Assembly (NCBI GenBank): GCA_026770575.1
Contig: MU657238.1
Span: forward strand, 216,628-231,349
From: Pelagophyceae sp. CCMP2097
Taxonomy: Eukaryota; Sar; Pelagophyceae
DNA length: 14,722 nt
Direction: 5' to 3'
The notes below the pieces were generated by a model. It was not told the origin of the DNA. It saw nothing but the letters and a program-made list of their open reading frames with translations, and did not search any database. This document shows positions 7,401 to 14,722 of this stretch, piece by piece. How positions within the stretch are numbered: position 1 is the first letter of the stretch; each line of letters begins with the position of its first letter. A program made the position numbers and the translations under genes.

Positions 7401-8100
7401 TTAAGGGGGTCCGGGGGTCTCCCCCCAGCACTCGCCAAAGTCCGGGGCCTGCTGCGTTTTCAAGCGGCGCGCCTCCGCGGACGAGCGACCGAGAGCGCAG
7501 CGAGCCAAAGCCGGCGTCACATTTTTAATCGACAGGGGCAAGCGTGGATTGGATCAATGCGCGTATGAACTTAAAAGGGGGGGGTCCAGGGGTTCTTCCC
7601 CCGGCACCCGCGACAGTCCGGCGCCGACGCGCTCCCAAGCGGTGCGCCTCGCCTATATACCGCAACGTCGCCGGACGAGCCGATACGAAGTTGAAAGCGG
7701 GTAAGAAGTTTAAGGGGGGGTCCGGAGGATCTCACCCAGGTGCCCGCGAGAGTCCAGGCCCGGCACGCCCCAAACCGGCGCGCCGAAACGTGCGATCGAC
7801 TGTCTCACAGAGCGCAGCGAGCCCTTGGCAAGCGTGGATTTGATGAATGCGGGTAATAAGTTAAAGGGGGGGGTCCGGGGGGTCTCCCCCCAGCACCCGC
7901 GACAGTCCGCCGCCGACGCGCTCCCAAGCGGCGCGCCTCGCCGGCCGAGCCGATACGAGCAAGCCGGCGATTTTAAAGCGGGTAAGAAGGGGGGCTCCGG
8001 GGGGTCTCCCCCCGGCGCTCGCGAGAGTCCAGGCCCGGCACGCCCCCAAGCGGCGCGCCGAAACGTGCGATCAAATGTCTCACAGAGCGCAGCAAGCCCT
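7401..8100 (+). repeat. Higher-order tandem array with G-run/C-run hairpins
   Basis: Five units each begin with a G run, TCCGG or a close variant, and usually a C run (for example GGGGGGTCCGGGGGGTCT then CCCCCC). The TCC anchors lie at 7410, 7585, 7721, 7874 and 7996. Two unit types alternate. Type A carries GCCGACGCGCTCCCAAGCGG and GAGCCGATACGA (7585 and 7874). Type B carries GAGAGTCCAGGCCCGGCACG and GAAACGTGCGATC, then CTCACAGAGCGCAGC (7721 and 7996). A plus B repeats with a period of about 275-289 bp. The first unit is diverged but has GAGAGCGCAGCGAGCC. No coding function is likely. Confidence 0.85.
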
Positions 8101-8152
8101 TCAGCGGGCGTCACGTTTGAGGAGCGGAGCGACGAGGCCAACGGATGGCGGA

Positions 8153-8184
8153 GTCCAACGGACGCCGCCGGGCGTCCGTTGGAC
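8153..8184. repeat. Perfect 14-bp hairpin
   Basis: GTCCAACGGACGCC (8153-8166) and its exact reverse complement (8171-8184) surround a 4-base loop, GCCG. A further TCCGTTGG follows at about 8191-8198 and a CCAACGGAT precedes at about 8138-8146, so the stem sequence is part of a small CCAACGGA cluster. Confidence 0.9.
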
Positions 8185-9166
8185 GGAGCTGTCCGTTGGT
8201 GACTTCAACCCGACGGGAGGATGGCTTACGCGGCGCGTGTCGTGGACGAGCAGGGCGTGGACGAGCACAGTCAGACAACGAGCCACGGAGATCAACTCGA
8301 CGGGACGGGGCAAGAAAACCACTTGATCGAAGAGGGGGGCTTCGACAATCACTGTGGGCACGACCCGTAGGAGCTACCCTTTGCCACTCGTTCCAGTACA
8401 CGGGCCAGCAACGCCTGATCCCGTGCCGACATTCCAGTATCCACCAGCCCCGAAGCCCTGCGACCCCTGTTTGCCGAGAAAGCCACCCACCTCACGGGTG
8501 TTTCAAGAGGTAATCAGCAGATCAAAATAAGCCGAAAATACAGGCTTTATTGTGCCTTTTGGTAATTAATAAACTCCTTTTCGGGTACTTATTGAGATAA
8601 TCTGACGATTTGATGACGGACGATGGGGCGTCCTCAAGGACGCGTTTTTTTTTGGATGACTGCGCTTGCAACTGCTCTGGAAGTCGGTGGCATGGCGTTG
8701 GCAACGCACATGCCCATCTTCTTGCCTCTCTAGAGGCACTTATTGGCTTTTTAGACGAAGCACCCTCACGGGAGTGATAAGTCTCTTGATAAAATGTCCG
8801 AATGGCCAGTCTTCTAAGTATCGCGCGGCTCGAGGAGGTCCATGACCAGCGCCCGAGAAGATTGGGCATTCGACCATTTCAACCCTCCCCGTCGCCCAAA
8901 GATTTGAAAATAAGGCCGCTGGTCTCCAGAGACATATAGGACATCTCGGATCGATCTTTTCAACGGCACGGAGGCGAGACGCGGTGCGTGCACGGCGCCT
9001 TCGTCATCGCTCCCTGAACCGACCCCGTCAGCGCGCACACGAAGAGGCAGAAGGCCAACATAGATCGCTATAAATTCAAATCTGGGCCTGCTGCCGATCG
9101 AAGGTGCCGGGCAAGGATTCTACTCGTGCTGCTGCAAGAAGATTTGCACGGAATGCTACTACAGCA
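8185..9166. other. Gene-poor stretch
   Basis: I see no supportable gene. Two overlapping minus-strand frames (8869-8522, 115 residues; 9038-8814, 74 residues) have less biased composition than the GC-driven frames around them, for example RDVLYVSGDQRPYFQIFGRR. I recognise no family, and neither has a clear start context or partner exon. They may be relics of a mobile element or chance. Confidence 0.4.
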
Positions 9167-9365
9167 GTTCCCACTTTATTTCCGAAAGTCCAAAACCAAA
9201 AGCACCGGCCAAAAGCAAAAGCAAAAGCAAAAGCAAAAGCAAAAACCTAATATCCAAAACCAAAGGCATGTCAAAATCTCATTAAGGCGGATATTTAAGA
9301 TTTTATCAAATCTATTTCCAAAATTTTTGAGCATAATTGTGGCTGGGGAAGATAGAAATGGACTT
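9167..9365 (+). repeat. Left arm of the 9167-9830 element
   Basis: Shares ACTTTATTTCCGAAAGTCC, CCAAAACCAAAAGCAC and GATAGAAATGGACT with the inverted copy. The hexamer AAAAGC occurs five times here (9211 to about 9245), one more than in the other arm, which suggests slippage after the arms formed. Confidence 0.8.
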
Positions 9366-9641
9366 TTACTCCGGGTATATCAAATTCGAGTTAGCCCGCC
9401 TACGGTGTAGAGTTCAGCGAGCCGGATCGCCTCGTCCAAACGCCGCCTTCTAACTCGTCGTCCTCGAAGCGCAGTGCCTTGGGGAAGGTAGGAATTGAAC
9501 AAAAAAGGGCGCGTTTCTCTTGATTTTTTAAACGAGTTTTTCGCTGTGCGTGATCGCGCGCTCGCGCGGGGCGCGCTCAGATCACTAAAACCGCCCCAGC
9601 ACTAAATCACGTTTTCCTCGATAACCCCCCTCGCCAATGAG

Positions 9642-9830
9642 AGTCCATTTCTATCTTTCCCCGCCACAATTCTCAAAAATAAGACTTTTGGGATTCTATT
9701 AAATCTTTAAATATCTGCCTTATTGAGATTGTGACATCTTTGGTTTTGGATATTGGATTTTTGCTTTTGCTTTTGCTTTTGCTTTTGGTCGGTGCTTTTG
9801 GTTTTGGACTTTCGGAAATAAAGTGGGAAC
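9642..9830 (-). repeat. Right arm of the 9167-9830 element
   Basis: On the minus strand this repeats the left arm with point differences and small gaps. The hexamer appears as GCTTTT four times at 9763-9786 on the plus strand. Divergence is greatest toward the spacer. Confidence 0.8.
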
Positions 9831-10412
9831 AGTGGAGTGCATACTGGGGGGCTCGGCCACTTTGCCGTTTGGCCAAAATCCGGGGCCAATCAGCCAAGAC
9901 AAATGAAAATCCGGCAAACATTAAAAGTCCGCAAATGCCGGTGCCGGACCGTGCACTCCAGCAACCGCCGCCGCGAAACTTTCAGGCGCGTCGCGGAGTT
10001 TTCAGGGCCTTGGAAAAAGCGTTTGCGAACAGATGGAGTTGGGAGAAGATCCTTCTTGGGCCGTCGAACTGTCACAGTCGACGACCCGCTCAATGGTGCT
10101 GTGGAGCGTCCCCTTGACCAGGTGCACGCCAAGCACCTTTAACACAGTGGACGCGGTCGACGAGCCGCCGACGTGCGACTGGCCCTTCACCAGCACCAGC
10201 CGCCGGCCCGCGCCAGCCGCGGTCCGCCCGAGACGGTGCATCGTGCTCCGCCACGAGCAACTCGGGAGGCCGCAACGTTGAGCTTGTTCACAGAGCTCTT
10301 GAGCGAGTCAAAGGCAAGGTCAAAATTTAAAACGACCAACGCATTATTTGAAATTTTGATTTGATTTCTTTTAGAAAAGTCCATAAATGCCGTTAAGGTT
10401 TGCCGGTCCGGT
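9831..10412. other. Non-coding, possible unrecognised gene remnant
   Basis: No intact gene. On the minus strand two frames have non-random-looking peptide: 10241-10002 includes RRLVLVKGQSHVGGSSTAST followed by VLKVLGVHLVKG, and the overlapping 10570-10187 frame includes LAFDSLKSSVNKLN. They overlap in different frames and could be pieces of a broken gene. The GxSHxGGSS stretch is vaguely P-loop-like, which is too little for a family call. Confidence 0.3.
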
Positions 10413-11126
10413 ATGCTGAACCGCATGACCTGGTTCGCTTTTTTTTGCCGAGGCCCCTCGACCGGCAAAGTGGCTGAGCCCTCCAGTAATAGAAGAAGAA
10501 GGGAACTGCTGTACAACAAGTGCGCCATGTACGACGACCGGTGCCCGCTCTGCCGAGCGCTACCCTTCAAGTCGGATGCGGAGTGGGTGCGCCGGATTCA
10601 GAAGCACGCGGACAAGGGGAACGCCGTCGCGCAGTTCGTGCTCGGAGGCGCGTACCGTGAAGGAACGCATGGTCTCAAGCAGAGCTGGAAGCGGGCATTC
10701 CAGCCATACGAGCTCGCCGTGGCGCAAGGGCGCGCGATAGCTCAGGTGGACCTGGGAGTCTGTTATCATCATGGATATGGCGTCCAGATCGACTCAAAGA
10801 CCGCCGCGTAGTGGTACCGACGCGCAGCCGAGCAAGGATTCCCTGACGGCCAAGCCCACCTCGGCAAGATGTTCTACAACGGAAGGGGCGCGGCGCAGTC
10901 GTACGCCGAAGCCGTGAAGTGATGGCGCCTCGCCGCGGCGCAGGGCTACGCAGAAGCGCTCTTCAACCTCGCCGTGTGTCATGTTAACGGCCAAGGCGTG
11001 CCGCGGGAGCTCAATCAGGCGCTGCGCCTCTTCAAGCGCGCCGCGGCCAAGGGGCACGCCGCAGCTGCGGAGGCAGTCGTCAAGCTCGAGGCCTGCCTCG
11101 CGAAGAGCTCCGGCCGACCGACTTGA
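10413..11126 (+). pseudogene. Sel1-repeat (TPR-like) protein pseudogene with truncated zinc-finger start
   Basis: One reading frame runs from an ATG at 10413 (a second ATG at 10530 is equally possible) to TGA at 11124-11126, broken by TAG at 10809-10811 and TGA at 10920-10922, with no frameshift. The N-terminal part has CAMYDDRCPLCRA, the last cysteines of a RING-like finger; the first half is missing. At least four Sel1 repeats follow, seen as NAVAQFVLGGAYREGTHGLK, AIAQVDLGVCYHHGYGVQ, DGQAHLGKMFYNGRGAAQ, and EALFNLAVCHVNGQGVPREL with RLFKRAAAKGHAAAAEAV. The stops sit where the family usually has lysine (KWYRRAAEQG) and tryptophan (WWRLAAAQG), so AAG to TAG and TGG to TGA changes explain them. 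Sel1 repeats are protein-protein interaction scaffolds. Intact repeat spacing suggests recent death. The upstream inverted-repeat element may mark the broken 5' side. Confidence 0.82.
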
Positions 11127-11865
11127 CCGTCCCCATACTAGCAGCCGGCCGGGCGCGCGACGCAGCGCCACGGCTCGAGTCCACCTCCTCGGAGGGCACC
11201 CGCACCTCTCTCGGGCGGGTGCGGCTCGGGAGGCGCATCGGATCCCGTCGCGACCGACGCGTCGCCGGTCCGTTTGTTCAAGAACGCGCTGCACAGCCGG
11301 CTTGGAGCCCCCTCTGACGCCGATGTCCCTCACCGGCGCGAAGATGGTGTCGAGGAAGGCTTGCTTCCGCATCGACTTGACGATCTTGCGCTCTCGAATT
11401 TCGCGATCTTGCGCTCGAAGACAACGCGCAAGACTTCGCCACCGCCGGCCGCGCTGGCGCTCGCAGAGGCGCTGCGGCGCCGCCGCGAACGAAGCACCTC
11501 GTAACACAGGCCACTTGCGTGCCCCGAGCAACCCGTCGCACCTCCACGCTCACGGCCTCCAGTGGTTTTCTCTGTTCGCGTGTATCATATATTGGGCTCG
11601 GGCCGCGCGGTCGCGAGCGGCGTCGACGTCACGGGTACGCTGGCTCTCCGGAAAGGGGCTTTGAAGTACGGGTACGACCCGAACCCGACCCGGCCCGTAT
11701 TCTGCGTGCGTCGACCCGACCGACCCGCGACTCAGCCGGCCTGCCGACTCGTGACTCGGCCTGGAGAACAAAATTGGTCGTTCGACCGACCCGCGACCCG
11801 AGGGGTTGGCACAAACTTTATACCCGACCGATCCGAAAACACCGTCCCTACTCCTGTCAACGGCA
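11127..11865. other. Gene-poor stretch between pseudogene and minisatellite
   Basis: No supportable gene. A minus-strand frame (11531-10794) has a more protein-like portion, REIRERKIVKSMRKQAFLDT followed by IFAPVRDIG, at about 11412-11320. The rest is arginine-rich and overlaps the Sel1 pseudogene antisense, so I leave it uncalled. CGATCTTGCGCTC is duplicated near 11381 and 11404. CGACCGACCCGCGAC is a 15-bp direct repeat at 11717-11731 and 11783-11797. Confidence 0.4.
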
Positions 11866-12330
11866 CAGAGACCCCACGGTCGTCGAGCCACACAATCGTT
11901 GGTACAAAGTCCGCACTCTCGTCGGCACGAAGACCGGAAGCCGCACGGTCGTCAGCACGCCGAGTCGCCCGGTCGCAGGAAAGGAAATCGTATGGTCTCC
12001 GACACGGGGTCCGCACGATTGTCAGTCCCGAGGCCGCACGATCGTCGGCCCGGAGACCGCACGATGAATCACAGAGGCCGCGCGGTCGTCGGCACGGAAG
12101 CCGAACGGTCACCGAAAAGGAGGCCGCGCCGAAGAGAATGCGGCACGGTCGCCGGCACGAGGGCCGTACGATCGGACACGGGGACCGCACAATAATCTTC
12201 GTCTTGAAGCCGCGTATTCGTCGGCACGAAAGCCGCACGATCAGCGGCACGAAAGCGGCACGATCATCGGCGCAGGGAAGCCGTACAAACTTCGACACGG
12301 AAGCCGCGTGATCGTCAGCACGGAGAGGCC
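11866..12330. repeat. Degenerate 23-bp minisatellite
   Basis: About 18-20 imperfect units share a core close to CCGCACGATCGTCGGCAC preceded by GAAG or GGAG. Examples lie near 12035-12050, 12083-12105, 12208-12240 and 12300-12320. Unit length varies from 21 to 26 bp, with a few longer interruptions. Reading frames on both strands give arginine-rich repeats and are not credible genes. It ends about 170 bases beyond the chlH stop. Confidence 0.75.
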
Positions 12331-12498
12331 CCCCGAAGATCGGCGCAAGCGCTTCTGTTTCAACACATTTTCTTTTACGGCAGCTACGGTGCGTGTTACA
12401 AGCAGCGCGTTTCCATCGCGCCGTGCAGTTTGGCGGATGGCGGATGGCGCCGGCATGGCGCGGCCGGGCCTGGGTCAGTGCCTCGGACCCGCGGCCCT

Positions 12499-14722
12499 CT
12501 ACGCCGCGACGCCCTCGATCTTGTCCTCGATCTGCTGGTACAGCTCCTGCAGCAGCTCGAGGTTCTCCTCATCCTACGCGTCGCGATGCTTCCAATTTGC
12601 TGGTTTCACTCTGCTGGTGAGTGGTTGCTTGCTGAAGATGCACCCTGGGTGGGGCTGGCCCAATAGGGTATATGCCCGTTTCGCCGTTACAAAGTCAGGC
12701 AGCCAGGCCAAAAGCCCCGGAAGCCATGCCTTCGAAGGTTAGACGGGCATACCCCATTGGGGCATCCCACCCAGGGTGGATCGTAAGCAAACATTTCGGT
12801 TTCACTCTGCTCGTCCGTTGCCACAGACAACCCGTCTCGGAAAGGGATAAATGAAGACGTACCGTCTCCCAGTAGCCGCGGCCGTTGGCCTCCAGGAACG
12901 TGGTGACCATGTCTCGGAAGGCGTTGGGGTTGGTGTCCATGAGCCGCTTGCGCATGGCCGGGTCCTTGATGAAGACGTCGTTCGCGTCCTCGTAGACGAA
13001 GTTGTCCACCTCGCCCGCCGTCGCGGACCAGCCCATGGTGTTGCGCAGGCGCTTGGTGATCTCGCGCGTGCCCTCGTAGCCCGAGGCGAGCATGCCCTCG
13101 TAGAACTTCGGGTTCAGCAGCTTGGTGCGGGCGTCGAGGCGCACCGTCTCGGCCAGCGACCGCACCTGGGCGTTAGCCGTGGTGGTGTCGGCCATGAGCG
13201 ACCGCGGCTTCTTGCCGTCCGTGCGCAGGCCCTGGACGACCTTGGTCGGATCCGAGTCGTAGTAGTGCGACACGTCGGAGATAGAAATCTCCGAAGAGTC
13301 CAAGTTCTGGAACGTCACGTCCACCGTCGCAAGCGCCGCCTTGAAGGCGTCCGTCGACTGCGTCATCATGCCCGGTTTGTCGGCGTTGAACGCAAAGCCC
13401 TTGCGGCCGATGAACTGGTCCTGCAGCTGCTTCTCGTCCTCCCACCCGCCGTTCTCAATCGCCAAGCCGACGTTGGCAGAGTACGACCCGGCCGCGTTGG
13501 AAAACACGCGCGTCGCCGACTCGCGCAGCGTCAGGCCCGTGAGCTCGGCCTGGGCCATGGCGTGCTTGCGCACGTAGTTCATGTCCAGCGACTCGTCGGC
13601 CTCAGCCGCCATCTTCACTGCGCGATCTAAAAGGTTCATCTGGTTGATAAACAGGTCGCGGAAGACGCCCGAGCAGGAGACGACGACGTCGATGCGCGGC
13701 CGGCCCAGCTTCTCCAGAGGGATGAGCTCGAGCTTGTTGACGCGCCCCAGCGCATCCGCCACGGGCCGCACGCCCACCAACCCAAGGACCTGGGCCAGCG
13801 ACTCGCCGTACGTCTTGATGTTGTCCGTGCCCCAGAGCGTAAACGCCACCGACTCCGGGTAAGCGCCCGTGTCGGCCACCAAGCGGTCGAGGAGCTTTGC
13901 CACGACGCGGTCCGCACACTCGACGGCAGCGGCAGTCGGAATCGACTGCGGGTCCAAAGCGTGCATGTTCTTGCCCGTCGGCAGCACGTTGGGGTTACGG
14001 ATCGGGTCGCCGCCGGGGCCCGGCTCGATGTACGTCCCATCGAGCGCCGTCATCAAAGCGCCGAGCTCGTTGTCGGCAACAATCTGCCGCAGGCAAAAGT
14101 CCAAATAATCAAACAGCGGCTCTAAAGCCGCGTCGTCGCTGCCCTTTTGGAAGCCCGCCTCGGTGAGAGCGACGCGGTACGGGGCGCGGCCGAAGCCCTT
14201 CATGAACTTCGACATGGAAGTCACCTCCACGACGCGGCCCTCGGCGTTCGTCGACGCCATGACCATGGCGCGCACGGCCTCGCGCGTCGCCAGCGTCATC
14301 TCCTGTAGCAGCTCGACGTCCTTCAAGATGCCCTCGTTGGCGTTTTTGTAAATTTCCTCCAAAATGCGCCCGCGCGACTTGGCCAGCACGCGCGGCAGCC
14401 CGACGAGCTTCTCCTCGGGCCGGTCAATCTCCGAGATGGAAACTAGCGTGGCGATGGCCTCCTCGGCCGTCGGCGGCGCGCCGACGGTGTGCAGGCCCAT
14501 GGGCAGCAGGCGCGACTCGATCTCCATGAGCTTGCGGTAGACGCTCCCAACGACGTTGTCGCGGAACTCCAGCGTCGAAGCCTTGGCGTCCCAGCCCTCG
14601 AGCGGCGGCAGCTGCGAGAGGTCCTTGTCGAGGTTGCACGAGTGCGCCGCCGCGATGATGGAGTTAACGATCGACGGCCCGCGGCCCTCGTTCTCGCGCA
14701 GCGACTGGTACGACGACACCAG
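12499..14722 (-). CDS. chlH: Magnesium chelatase subunit H, C-terminal two exons (5' end outside window)
   Basis: ChlH binds protoporphyrin IX and, with the ChlI and ChlD ATPases, inserts Mg2+, the first committed step of chlorophyll synthesis in the plastid. The visible part is 644 residues, about half of the usual 1330-1400. The large exon (14722-12863, 620 codons, opening in frame at the window edge) contains [111 protein letters not shown] and [18 protein letters not shown], all diagnostic of ChlH rather than CobN. It ends [10 protein letters not shown] at a GTACGT donor. The last exon (12573-12499, 24 codons plus TAG) supplies [14 protein letters not shown] and [10 protein letters not shown], the expected C-terminus. 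The transit peptide and N-terminal domain lie beyond the window. If the last intron is retained, the frame stays open for 55 unrelated codons to a stop at 12695. Confidence 0.97.
12574..12862 (-). other. Last intron of chlH, 289 nt, phase 0
   Basis: The minus strand reads GAGACG|GTACGT at the donor and GCGTAG|GATGAGGAG at the acceptor. Joining gives [13 protein letters not shown], the pattern seen at the end of plant and cyanobacterial ChlH. The intron is much longer than the 60-nt and about 86-nt introns of the two other genes here; about 196 bases of it are a foldback element with its direct repeats. Confidence 0.93.
12602..12811. mobile_element. Foldback element inside the chlH intron, with direct-repeat flanks
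   Basis: GGTTTCACTCTGCT occurs at 12602-12615 and 12798-12811 (17 bases if one mismatch is allowed). The 182 bases between them form an inverted repeat: arm 12623-12680 contains CACCCTGGGTGGGG, CCCAATAGGGTATATGCCCG, and its partner 12741-12793 contains CGGGCATACCCCATTGGGGC and CCCACCCAGGGTGG. Arms differ by substitutions and short gaps. The centre (12681-12740) is unpaired and holds no gene. The layout matches a non-autonomous element with a target duplication, nested in the intron rather than at its splice sites. Confidence 0.78.

Larger units (their letters stand above)
9167..9830. mobile_element. Inverted-repeat (foldback) element, about 660 bp
   Basis: 9167-9365 and 9642-9830 are inverted copies, about 199 and 189 bp, starting GTTCCCACTTTATTTCCGAA and ending GATAGAAATGGACT. 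Each arm holds an AAAAGC hexamer microsatellite. The 276-bp spacer has a GC-rich centre (GATCGCGCGCTCGCGCGGGG) and no gene. Non-autonomous DNA transposons often have this layout, but I found no clear target-site duplication. Confidence 0.7.

Noticed and set aside
7401..8100. CRISPR array
   Set aside because: Units are long, diverged and alternating with no short identical repeats separated by unique spacers, and the context is eukaryotic.
11732..12298. 188-residue minus-strand frame with repeated RLPCRRPRG-like units
   Set aside because: It is the translation of the 23-bp minisatellite, whose unit length is not a multiple of three and varies, so no repeat protein is maintained.
12695..12697. 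Stop at 12695 as the true chlH end
   Set aside because: The frame after GYWET is unlike any ChlH, starts at a perfect GTACGT donor, and the expected C-terminus is found at 12573-12499.
12851..13630. 259-residue plus-strand frame
   Set aside because: Antisense shadow of chlH; valine/arginine/leucine-rich with no domain.
12499..14722. CobN (cobalt chelatase) instead of ChlH
   Set aside because: The conserved blocks around [17 protein letters not shown] and the C-terminal YWET-DEEN follow the ChlH pattern, and the gene is an intron-bearing eukaryotic one.

Overview
The window looks like nuclear DNA of a photosynthetic eukaryotic alga. The main evidence is a eukaryotic-type magnesium chelatase H subunit gene interrupted by a GT-AG intron, plus two other GC-rich genes with short introns (60 and about 86 nt). 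High coding GC, small introns and a RING-fragment/Sel1-repeat relic fit a stramenopile such as a pelagophyte (Aureococcus or Pelagomonas type). That assignment is inference from remembered family style, not from a search.

Layout. Positions 1-772 hold no convincing gene, only small palindromes and tandem duplications. Positions 773-1905 (minus) carry a two-exon gene for a secreted or ER-targeted protein of unknown function. Positions 2166-3779 (minus) carry a two-exon F-box/kelch gene; its 60-nt intron is fixed precisely by the restored kelch motif. Positions 3780-10412 are a 6.6-kb gene-poor block of repeats: a 1.77-kb inverted-repeat element with a tRNA-like (SINE-like) part in each arm (3890-5658), a pair of 382-bp GC-rich repeats in opposite orientation (4774-5155 and 7019-7400), a short-palindrome and CTTTAAAAGC-rich AT region (6087-6409), a higher-order tandem array with G-run/C-run hairpins (7401-8100), a perfect hairpin (8153-8184) and a second inverted-repeat element with an AAAAGC microsatellite in each arm (9167-9830). 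Positions 10413-11126 (plus) are a Sel1-repeat pseudogene with two in-frame stops and a truncated zinc-finger start. A degenerate 23-bp minisatellite (about 11866-12330) lies just downstream of chlH. Positions 12499-14722 (minus) hold the last two exons of chlH, whose 5' part lies outside the window.

How it works together. Only chlH has a clear pathway: chlorophyll synthesis in the plastid. The other genes are not functionally linked to it by anything visible. The most interesting structure is a foldback element inside the last chlH intron, flanked by a 14-bp direct repeat. A 26-bp relative of its end sits as an insertion inside the left arm of the 3890-5658 element, so one mobile family appears to have touched both loci.
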